Positions 1 to 6,670 of a stretch of DNA of 10,565 bases are shown one piece after another; the stretch's first letter is position 1, and each line of letters starts with the position of its first letter. A model generated the notes under the pieces. That model was not told the DNA's origin and ran no database searches. It worked only from the letters and a program-made list of their open reading frames with translations. Location: the NCBI GenBank assembly GCA_003024985.2, contig PXIH01S0004509.1; one strand, 5' to 3'. Both the position numbers and the translations under genes were made by a program. This DNA is from Euperipatoides rowelli. Taxonomy: Eukaryota > Onychophora > Udeonychophora > Euonychophora > Peripatopsidae.

Positions 1-246
1 TGATAATGATAATGATAATGATATTGATATTGATATTGATAGTGATAATGATAGTGATGATGATGATGATGATGATAATGCTTATGCTTATGCTTAGGCT
101 TAGGCTTAAGCTTAGGCTTAGACTTAGGCTTAAGCTTAGAATTAGGATTATGATTATGATTATGATTTTTATTATAATTATAATTATGATTATGTTTTAT
201 GATTATGATTAGCCTATGATTATGATTATGTTATGATTACGATTAT
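1..246. repeat. Compound hexanucleotide microsatellite with drifting unit
   Basis: The block reads as back-to-back hexamers in one unbroken register for about the first 180 bases. Three TGATAA units are followed by three TGATAT, then TGATAG/TGATAA variants, TGATGA units, three TGCTTA, several GGCTTA/AGCTTA/GACTTA units, then GGATTA and TGATTA. Neighbouring units usually differ by one or two bases, and identical units come in short runs, as expected from point mutation followed by slippage. Register is lost after about 190, where the sequence becomes a mixture of GATTAT-like units. A 68-codon open frame across it is an artefact of repeat periodicity. Confidence 0.95.
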
Positions 247-320
247 GATAATGATAATGATAATGATAATGATAATGATAATGATAATGATAATGATAAT
301 GATAATGATAATGATAATGA
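247..320. repeat. (GATAAT)12 microsatellite
   Basis: Twelve perfect GATAAT units run from 247 to 318, followed by a partial GA. This is the homogeneous end of the compound satellite and the part most likely to vary in length between individuals. Confidence 0.97.
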
Positions 321-522
321 CAGATTGTATTATGTGTCATGATTAAAAGCATTACGTTTTTAATAGTTCTTTAAATTTGGAGTAGTAGGTGGGAGAAATT
401 TAATATTAAAGGTATACTATCACCAAAGTCAACTTGAGATACAGTATTTAAAATCAGGTTAAGTAAAAATAATGATACAAATATATTTTATTCACTATTA
501 TGGAACATTTAGCTGTTATTCT

Positions 523-548
523 AATTTTAAAGTCACTACTTTAAAATT
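523..548. repeat. Perfect short inverted repeat
   Basis: Positions 523-533 and 538-548 are exact reverse complements (11-bp arms) around a 4-nt CACT loop. No coding or promoter context explains it. It could be a remnant of a mobile element or chance in AT-rich DNA. Confidence 0.6.
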
Positions 549-606
549 TGGACAATTTTATGGCTGCCAGGCCAGTTTTCTTTTGAAATTTTTGTCTACA
601 TGACAA

Positions 607-614
607 TGACGTCA
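607..614. promoter_or_regulatory. Palindromic CRE-like site
   Basis: TGACGTCA is the full palindromic consensus for CREB/ATF-type bZIP factors. The match is exact, but no gene is recognised nearby. It may simply be part of an old repeat, so function is unproven. Confidence 0.25.
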
Positions 615-1116
615 CTAAATACACTAAATACGAGTTATGCATTTGAAAACATTATTTGGTCCTATAGGATTCTATGATAAACATTCCTGTTTCTATTTTT
701 TTATTGCTTTATATTCTTCCAAGAAAAATGTCTGCTAGATGTTTGATGCAATAATAATACAGCATCTCCACTTCCAAAAAGGAAAATAAAATCTTTAGGA
801 ATAAAGATTAGACCTTTAAATTAGGCTATAAGATTAAAAAAAATTAAAGTGAGTATAAACCAGGCTCATTTACTAAGTACAATGTGCATGGCTGATTTTG
901 CTGAAAGTACCGATATTTTTTATTTTTTTTTTTGTTGAAAAACTGTTCAAAAAGTTCAAAGAGAAAACTCACTAAAAGAAACTTGCAGACAATAAATAAA
1001 TTTTGGAGGCAAAAAGTAGTCAATGAAAACAACATTGCTATTTAGTAAAGCAGCTGAATTTAAAAAAAAAAAAAGCTAAAAAAATTAAATTGCTATGCTC
1101 TGTAAATTAAATATAT

Positions 1117-1128
1117 AATAAATATTCT
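1117..1128. repeat. Left target-site duplication of the LINE
   Basis: AATAAATATTCT here is identical to 5702-5713. The match stops on both sides: 1116 is T against A at 5701, and 1129 is C against A at 5714. That gives a 12-bp duplication which fixes the LINE boundaries at 1129 and 5701. Confidence 0.85.
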
Positions 1129-1233
1129 CCACTTCCGGTTTAAAATGGCTTTAAAATGGCGGGTAATAGCCAGCTTTCAACCGTTGATTGAAATAGTTTT
1201 TCTCTTAAGTGGTTTTCTAAGTTACAAATTGAT
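1129..1233 (+). promoter_or_regulatory. LINE 5' UTR / putative internal promoter
   Basis: The element starts CCACTTCCGG, which contains ACTTCCGG (1131-1138), the reverse complement of the ETS consensus CCGGAAGT. It is followed by an exact tandem duplication of the 11-mer TTTAAAATGGC (1139-1149 and 1150-1160), the second copy running into GGG. AAAATGGC(G) is the reverse complement of the YY1-type motif (C)GCCATTTT. Human L1 also has a YY1 site within its first ~20 bases that sets accurate transcription start. Promoter function here is inferred. Confidence 0.45.
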
Positions 1234-2361
1234 ATGGCTAACTTTGAAATGGTAGTAGGACAGGGAGAAGCAAATTAGGAGCAGTACCTTAGGTTGTTAA
1301 AAAGCCTAAAATATTGGCACAAGGAAATGTTGCCGGTTTATTCTGATAAATGGTATATCTTCATGCCGTTTAACAAAAATTATGATGTATGTCTTAATGT
1401 GGTTGGCGTTGTGTTGTGTTAGACTAATAAAATTAGTATGGAAAGAAGCAATTCAAAGTCTTTATTTTCCGAGAAATAGTAGATATCTGGGAATAGACTT
1501 TGTAAGTGAGGAAATTAAGCTTCGAGTACAATCTCTATTCAAAGTATTTGAAGGCTCATTTGTGGTGCCTTCGACTATTGGATAATTGAGTCAAACGGTG
1601 GACATAAGGGTACCCAGCTGATCAGGATAAAGAGAAGGTAAAATTGGCCATAAGTAATTATGTTAATATTGTAAAGTTTGACAACGACGATTTACCATTA
1701 CAAAATATATTAATTTTAAATCGAGCATGATTTCTATTAAAAGCACAATGAAACCTGGAGTTCAGGAACAATCTGTGCCGCAAACTATGGTAATAGGAGG
1801 AATTTCAGTACTTATTACCATAAGGGGTAGAGATCCCCTCTGTTTATCCTGTAGAAGGATTGGTCACAAATCACAGAAGTGTATTTACAAAAAGTGTAGA
1901 TCATGCCAAGAATGGTATTCTGGAGAACATGAAGGATGTAAAGGAGAAAAAAATAAAAATTTTGAAAAATCAAAATCAAAATAATGACCAGATAGAAGAG
2001 TTAATGAGTGCTGGTGCCCTGATTTTGTCACCTATTCTAGATAATACGATGCAGAGGTGTTGAAGTGGGTGAAAGTAAACAACAGGAGAAGCCACAGCCC
2101 ATTGTGGATGAGAGTGAGCTATTTAGTAACCCAAACTTTGTGAGTTGGCAGAAGATGGGGGAGCTGCAGTTGGCAGTTAGTTCGTTGGATGAAGAAATTA
2201 TTGACGTAGAACCGGAAATAGTAACGCTAGAATAATATGCTAGATCCTCACCTCAATTCATTAATGTATTAAGAAGAAGTAAAAGAAGAAAAAAGGATGC
2301 TGAGATAATTCAACATGTAACGAGTGCTTTGATAAGTGATCAAAATAGCAATAAAAACTAA
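1234..2361 (+). pseudogene. LINE ORF1, zinc-knuckle nucleic-acid-binding protein, broken
   Basis: The likely start is ATG GCT at 1234, which reads MANFEMVVGQGEAN and then meets TAG at 1276. That frame continues open to TAG at 1420; coding-like sequence then moves to another frame (about 1421-1585) and reappears at 1727-1984. The latter holds the diagnostic part: a canonical CX2CX4HX4C knuckle (C39, C42, H47, C52 of that frame, nt 1841-1882) followed by a second Cys/His cluster, CX2CX7HX2C, ending at 1939. Past 1984 the sense frame shifts again. An open frame from 2041 runs to TAA 2233-2235 and, beyond it, through a basic RRSKRRKKD stretch to TAA 2359-2361. In related elements ORF1 binds element RNA in a ribonucleoprotein. 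No RRM or coiled coil could be read securely. Confidence 0.7.
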
Positions 2362-2460
2362 GGTAAGAAATACTGTGCATGAGGTTGGTGACAAAGATCA
2401 GTCAGGAAATAGTTTACAGGATGTTGAAAGGGAATCAACCTTTAATAAACAGTCTTAGTA

Positions 2461-3144
2461 ATGGTGGCAGTGAGAAATTTGATAATTACTTCGATAAATG
2501 TTCATTCTTTTAATGTTATTGGTACTGCGAATATTGTTTTAAAGTACATTATGAAGTTGAAGCCTGAAATTGTGTTTGACAGGAAACGAGAAGAAGGAGA
2601 ACTGACAATAATGTGGTTTGGAGGTTAGTAAAAAAATAATTGTGTGTTTCGAACATCAGTTGAATAGCTGTAGGCAGGGACTAGCTATATTAGTAGCAAG
2701 GCACCTTATGTGTCATTTTGTGGAATTTTTAAAGTGATTAATGATAATAATGTGCTGTTAATAATGAATATGGGATGGAAAAGTGTGAGATTTTATAACG
2801 TGTATGGCCCCATTTTAGGGTCTCAGAGAACCAAGTTTTATTCTTTATTGTCAAAAGAGATTCAGGAATTTTTAGAGAATGTATTAATTGGAGATTATAA
2901 TATAAACTCTCATTCTAAAGAATGTGTTAATCAGAAATTTATGGATAAATATGGATTTACAGATGTAGCACTATTAAAGAGAATGGGACATTTGCCAACT
3001 AGGAGAAATTATTGGTCAGAGAATCAATTGGATAGAATTTTGGTGGTAGGTGATCTTTTTTCATGTTATGAGCTCAAGTTACATTATGTTCCTTTTTCTG
3101 ACCATCTAATGATGGTTTTGAACTGTGTAGGCAATGAGTATTAG
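2461..3144 (+). other. AP-type (APE-like) endonuclease domain of ORF2, frameshifted
   Basis: The first strand is visible as the SINVHSFN segment in the frame from 2461. The catalytic-glutamate motif QETR (2580-2591) lies one frame away, directly after EIVF. A CRQGLAILVARHL segment (2669-2707) lies in the third frame. From about 2710 the first frame resumes with NVYGP, the GDYN motif (2890-2901), LDRI (3028-3039) and the terminal SDH motif (3097-3105). These are the usual landmarks of the exonuclease/endonuclease/phosphatase fold in non-LTR elements. Catalytic E, D, N, D and H positions therefore survive, but spread over three frames. Confidence 0.85.
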
Positions 3145-4711
3145 GAGAAACTTTATAGAGTGGGCAAAGCCCCCTTGTGGAATAAGCATGAAATGGATGT
3201 GCTACGATATACTGAGAATATTGAAATGGTTTGTAATAGTGAAACTTTAAAGCCAATGGTAAGGTGGATTATCTTGAAGAAGATAGCATGGGAATTTATT
3301 GTTCAAAAACTTTGTCTGGGAGAAAGATGATATCAAAGGAAATTGATAATAATACTCAATGTATTGAAGTATTGGTCAATGAGGGAACAGAACACAGTGA
3401 AGAAATAATTAGTTTGAGTTATAGAAATGAATATTTATTAAAAGTACAGACAAAATTGATTTGGATGAAGCTTAGTCAGGAAAGTTATATTTCAAATCAG
3501 TCGCCAAGGTGGAGATTGCTCTCTGATCTTAGGAGGAGAAAAGCTGGGGGAAACATTCATATCTTACAGATAGGAGATTATTTATTTGAGACTGACTTGG
3601 AAATTGTAAGAATGGCCCAAAAGTATTTTATAGATGAGCTTGAGAAGGAGTTTAGAGGAAAAAGGGACATTAGCAGATACAAGATGGGAGTTTCAGACAA
3701 AAAGTACATTTTTTTTATTTCTAAAAATCAAAATTTTGCAGTTACAGAAGAACATGGTCTAGATTTAGAAGTTACAAAGGATGAATTATTAATGGCAATG
3801 AAGTCTGGAAAAACAGGAGCAGCCACTGGTCTTGATGGGCTAGGCTATTCATTCTATAAAAATATGTTGGTGAGGGAAATTCAGATGCTAGTAGATTATA
3901 TAAATGATTTATTGATTTATGGAGCTAATGACAAATCTTTTTTGGAGTTTAATTCTGCTTATATTAGGATGATTCCTAAAAAGAACAATGACGTTGAATA
4001 TGTTACTGATGTGAAAAAATATAAGCCCATAGCTCTTATGAATGTCAATACAAAGTTGATTTATAAAATTCTTCTAAAGCGCATTTCCCCTATAGTCAAT
4101 GAGATATTACCAGAAGGAGTATTTGGGGTAAAAGGAAGGGCAATATCTCAAGTAATAATGTGGCTTCATTTAGTATTTAATGTAAGATATCAAAAGAGAA
4201 GGTCTAACACTTATATTTTAAAAGTTGATATGGAGAATGAGTTTTCTTATTTAAATTACATTGTTTTGAAATATTTAGGAGACAACAGGACAACACGATT
4301 GATTATGTTTCTGATTAGGAACAAATCAGTGGCATTTGTAAACAATAAGAAATATCACATTTTCAAACGTTAAAATATGTCTTGTTACAGGGATTGCCCC
4401 CGTCATCGGTGTTGTATGACGTTTATTTAATGGAACTTTATTTATGTCTAAAGAAGAGCACAGGTGGTGTTTGGGTGAAGGATAAACTGTTCAAAATAGA
4501 CTTGATTTCATATATCGATGATGTCAACATTATTATATCAACAAAAGAACAAATAGTTGCAGTTTACAATGTTTTGACATCATTTATTGAGGTGTCAGGA
4601 GTTAGAATTAATCTTGCCAAGTCTTATGTATGGGATGTGGATGGAGGGAGTACGCTTGATAAATGTACTTATTGTTCTGAAGTTTGTATATTTTCCTTTG
4701 ATCATCATTAA
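3145..4711 (+). other. Linker and reverse transcriptase domain of ORF2, frameshifted
   Basis: After TAG 3142-3144 the same frame stays open to TGA 3328-3330 with a linker (GKAPLWNKHEMD...). The sense frame then moves to the long frame ending at 4373. There, TGLDGLGYSFYKNM matches the RT entry motif, YKPIALMNVNTKLIYKIL matches the finger motif, and KVDMENEFSYL (catalytic Asp at 4227-4229) is motif A. Motif A carries Ser where DxxxAFD elements have the second Asp. A shift just before 4382 leads to LLQGLPPSS (motif B, QG at 4388-4393) and SYIDDVN (motif C, YIDD at 4511-4522), then INLAKS. YIDD is a variant of the more usual F/YADD. Catalytic aspartates are kept; the frame is not. Confidence 0.9.
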
Positions 4712-5179
4712 TAAGAATTTTTTTAAAAAAATTCATAAGATTTTACAAACTTGTATATTTGGTCGATTTAAATATTTGGCCTATTGGAAAACAATACTTC
4801 CTTTAAAAAAAAAAAGAGGTTTGGGATTAATGGATTTTGCAACATTAAATAAAGTGGTTATGTTTAATTTTATTCAAAGAAACATTACTAAAAACACAAA
4901 TTGGAGGTTTGATTGACGGACAAAGCAATGGGAAGGACACTTTGCTTAATATATGTATTAAGCAGTATGGTGAGGTGAGGAAGAAATTGCAAGATGAAGA
5001 TAAAGCATCCTATAAGAGGCTGGCGAGAGTGTCAATTTAGAGTGATAATAATCTTGCTGAATACATACTAATGTTGACTTAAATAGAAGCCTTGTGACTC
5101 ATGTTGAAGGTACTTTAGAAAATTTTATAATAAAGTATGAACTTGGTATATTGCTGGTGAAATCAAGATTGGTGGAATT
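4712..5179 (+). other. ORF2 connection region, mostly unreadable
   Basis: The start continues the frame 4587-4916, in which FKYLAYWKTILPLKKKRGLG and GLMDFATLNKVVMFNFI match the conserved GGLGL-type segment that follows the RT in L1/Tx1-like proteins. From 4917 to about 5110 stops occur in all frames and only short coding-like pieces remain, among them KYELGILLVKSRLVE near 5135-5179. Confidence 0.65.
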
Positions 5180-5454
5180 ATGACATATGTGGACTGCCCT
5201 TTAGGGTGTGGAATGGATGAGGACATAAGACATTTGTTTTGGATGTGTCAAGAGGGAGAGGGCTTCTGCAGGTGGTGTTAAAAAAGGCATGGGGTAAGTA
5301 TGGGTTAAGGAAAATTTTGGAAAAAGGGACAATTGGGGGACTACATACTCGGATGAAGAAGTTCATTTATGTCAGTTTTTTCTCATTGTGGAAAACGAGG
5401 TGGGACATAGTTTTTAAAGATGTGAGAGGGATTAATGTACTGAGTTCTTTTTAA
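5180..5454 (+). other. ORF2 C-terminal zinc finger (zf-RVT type) and tail, frameshifted
   Basis: CPLGCGMDEDIRHLFWMC reads in one frame at 5195-5248 as CX3CX7HX4C, the zf-RVT cysteine/histidine arrangement found at the end of many L1/Tx1-like ORF2 proteins. The tail continues in a different frame (from about 5250 to stop at 5452-5454) with KKFIYVSFFSLWKTRWDIVF, the familiar LWK-R segment after the finger. In relatives the finger helps bind RNA or target DNA. Confidence 0.8.
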
Positions 5455-5689
5455 TGAGTGTACATAATGAGTATAAAAATATTTGTTTTCTCTGACAGAA
5501 GACATAATAGATAGAATATGGGACAGGGAGGTTGTTTAAGAAAAATGTACTGGTATTGGCTGTTTCAATTGATTAAAGATGTATAGTGTACATTGTTTGT
5601 AAATTTATACTGTAATTGAATATAGTTGGTAGATCTCAGTAATGGGGACTTACTGGGATTCTTTTAGTTGTAAATTTCTATTGTTTTAT
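5455..5689 (+). other. LINE 3' UTR
   Basis: Non-coding, running from the last ORF2 stop to the AATAAA tail. It contains a strong stem-loop close to the 3' end, described separately. No second open frame is visible. Confidence 0.7.
5633..5659 (+). other. 3'-terminal RNA stem-loop of the LINE
   Basis: Positions 5633-5642 pair with 5650-5659 (10 pairs, one G-U) around the 7-nt loop TGGGGAC; one more G-U pair can be added at the base. It lies 30 nt before the AATAAA tail. Stringent-type LINEs such as UnaL2 use a 3' stem-loop plus a short repeat tail for recognition by their own reverse transcriptase. That role is inferred here from position and shape. Confidence 0.55.
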
Positions 5690-5707
5690 AATAAAAATAA
5701 AAATAAA
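5690..5707 (+). repeat. (AATAAA)3 tail at the LINE 3' end
   Basis: Three tandem AATAAA units lie at 5690-5695, 5696-5701 and 5702-5707, directly before TATTCT. The third unit also forms the start of the right target-site duplication, so the element's own tail is probably two units. The repeat doubles as a polyadenylation-signal sequence. Confidence 0.8.
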
Positions 5708-5713
5708 TATTCT
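5702..5713. repeat. Right target-site duplication of the LINE
   Basis: Exact copy of 1117-1128. The first six bases (AATAAA) are ambiguous with the tail repeat; the last six (TATTCT) are independent of it. Confidence 0.8.
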
Positions 5714-5738
5714 ATACACAGAGAAAAAATAGAACTTG

Positions 5739-5793
5739 ATGATAAAATAAATTTCCCTTTTATTAGGATAATGGGTAAAATTTATTTTATCAT
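5739..5793. repeat. Perfect 16-bp inverted repeat (hairpin)
   Basis: 5739-5754 and 5778-5793 are exact reverse complements, with a 23-nt spacer that begins CCC and ends GGGTA, so a few more pairs are possible. It begins 26 bp right of the LINE insertion. It may be a short palindromic element or an RNA hairpin; nothing indicates which. Confidence 0.65.
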
Positions 5794-5993
5794 GAAAATT
5801 TAGGCTGAAAACTATGGGGATTTAGTCTCCAAAGGGATCAAGTATCCACTCTCGCTCCTACACATTCTTTCAAGTGCAATAACAGGTGAACACTGTATCT
5901 TAGCAAAAAAACCTAAAGAACCAAATTTGTGTAGAATTTATTGTTCTTTAATTTTAGTATATTGAGATTTTTTTGTTTGTTGCACCGTTTTTG

Positions 5994-6230
5994 AGAAAAA
6001 CTGGAATAGCCGACAACATTGTCGTCACTTTTCTAATATGGCGACCATAAATTATAGATGGAAAACTAGTTTTTGGTCGCCATTTTGAGCTGCTATTTTG
6101 AAACAAGATGGCATATTTTGGGGCCCTACCTAAAAAATATGTCCTCTTACTTATATAGAATTTACATACCAAATTTTGTGCTTTTATTCAAAAGGGCACA
6201 ATTAGAGAAAAATCTGCAAGTTATTCCCTT
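5994..6230. repeat. Probable interspersed-repeat fragment with YY1-like motifs
   Basis: The block contains ATGGCGACC (6038-6046) and its exact inverse GGTCGCCAT (6075-6083), then AAGATGGC (6105-6112) and TTTTGGGGCCCTACC (6116-6130). GCCATTTT/AAGATGGC are YY1-type core sequences, here three times in about 75 bp. The GC content and motif density differ from the flanks, which suggests an inserted repeat, but no ends or target duplication could be defined. Confidence 0.35.
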
Positions 6231-6487
6231 ATAATACTCCCTCTAAATAATTTAAGAATCATTACATCATCTGCTTTTTTAATGTCTACAGTTTGCATAT
6301 CTAGGTTTTGGTTCTATCAGCTTTTGGGATTAAGTTGTTCCCTTTTTCCCTTTGTGGGTTTTTTGATTTAATATAGGCTAATGTATATTCCAAGCTACAT
6401 AGATTCATTATACCTATTGTTTGTTTACTATTATGGAAACTAAGATGTTTCAAGACTTGAAAATTTGGATTTCATTTAAATTATATA

Positions 6488-6546
6488 TTACTGCCCTTTT
6501 GGTAGCGGTTTTCTCGCCGCTCGCCCGACTCGGTCTCCAGCAGTAA
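6488..6546. repeat. GC-rich island bounded by a 7-bp inverted repeat
   Basis: TTACTGC (6488-6494) and GCAGTAA (6540-6546) are exact inverse copies enclosing about 45 bp of much GC-richer DNA than the surroundings. Inside, AGCGG (6514-6518) pairs with CCGCT (6527-6531) around an 8-nt loop. The composition break suggests either a fragment of a mobile element or a structured RNA remnant. I do not recognise the family. Confidence 0.35.
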
Positions 6547-6646
6547 CTGGTTTATATCCTGTTGTAAGCATTTTTTCCCCTCAAGATCTTTTTCTATGTT
6601 AATTTCATTGTAATTTATTTAAATTGTTTTATATAATGCATTATTT

Positions 6647-6657
6647 ATTGATTTGGG
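6647..6657. repeat. Candidate left direct repeat flanking the foldback element
   Basis: ATTGATTTGGG occurs here and at 7328-7338, on either side of the large palindrome. The right copy abuts the arm; the left copy is separated from the first paired base by 13 bp. It is therefore a possible, not certain, target-site duplication. Confidence 0.35.
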
Positions 6658-6670
6658 GATGGTACGTATT

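Larger units (their letters stand above)
321..1116. other. Non-coding AT-rich stretch, no gene seen
   Basis: No convincing coding frame is visible. A 63-codon minus-strand frame at 844-1035 is low in complexity (runs of K, N, F and L) and crosses a long T-tract near 917-932, so it is not called. The stretch holds a perfect hairpin (523-548), a CRE-like palindrome (607-614), a short tandem ACTAAATAC duplication just after it, and A-rich tracts near 1060-1085. It ends at the left target-site duplication of the full-length LINE. Confidence 0.7.
2461..5454 (+). pseudogene. LINE ORF2 (endonuclease-reverse transcriptase polyprotein), broken
   Basis: ORF2 begins at the ATG at 2461, about 100 nt past the last ORF1 frame, and spans the expected order: endonuclease (2461-3144), linker (3145-3700), reverse transcriptase (about 3720-4660), thumb/connection (about 4690-4916) and C-terminal zinc finger plus tail (5180-5454). 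In intact relatives this protein nicks the target, primes cDNA synthesis on the nick and integrates the copy. Here the frame changes near 2580, 2630, 2700-2735, 3330, 4360 and 4700, and again before 5180 and near 5250. Stops inside a sense frame include TAG 3142-3144. It is a decayed copy but retains most motif residues; individual domains are listed separately. Confidence 0.85.
1129..5701 (+). mobile_element. Full-length, inactivated non-LTR retrotransposon (LINE, L1/Tx1-like)
   Basis: A 4,573-bp element bounded by exact 12-bp direct repeats. It has a 5' UTR (1129-1233), a broken ORF1 with CCHC zinc knuckles, a broken ORF2 with AP-like endonuclease, reverse transcriptase and a C-terminal zf-RVT-type zinc finger, a 3' UTR with a stem-loop, and an AATAAA-repeat tail. 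The order CCHC ORF1, endonuclease, RT, C-terminal zinc finger fits the L1/Tx1 group; the exact clade cannot be fixed without a tree. At least three shifts interrupt ORF1 and five or more interrupt ORF2, so the copy cannot make its proteins. The perfect flanking repeats suggest that the insertion itself is not extremely ancient. Confidence 0.85.
5714..6646. other. Non-coding stretch with repeat fragments, no gene seen
   Basis: No coding frame stands out. A 72-codon minus frame at 5954-6172 overlaps a repeat-like block and shows no domain. Within the stretch are a perfect 16-bp-arm hairpin (5739-5793), a block rich in GATGGC/GCCATTTT motifs (about 5994-6230) and a GC-rich island (6488-6546), each listed separately. 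Confidence 0.6.

Noticed and set aside
80-165. TTAGGC-like units resembling nematode telomere repeats
   Set aside because: They are short, degenerate and phase-continuous with the neighbouring GATAAT-type satellite, so they arise by drift of that satellite rather than from a telomere.
6-212. 68-codon plus-strand frame made of M, I, L and R
   Set aside because: It is the translation of a hexamer microsatellite; no codon or composition evidence for a protein.
247-320. Regular repeats as a CRISPR array
   Set aside because: Units are 6 bp with no spacers; this is a microsatellite.
844-1035. 63-codon minus-strand frame
   Set aside because: Low-complexity residues over a long T-tract, no domain, no signals.
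1860-2063. 67-codon frame overlapping the zinc-knuckle frame
   Set aside because: The first part is an out-of-frame shadow of ORF1; only its last ~30 codons may belong to shifted ORF1, so it is not a separate gene.
3074-3256. 60-codon minus-strand frame
   Set aside because: Antisense shadow of LINE ORF2, no motif.
5178-5366. 62-codon minus-strand frame
   Set aside because: Antisense to the LINE zinc-finger region; Pro/Ser/Phe content follows from the sense strand.
5954-6172. 72-codon minus-strand frame
   Set aside because: Overlaps a repeat-like block with inverted motifs; no domain or gene signals.
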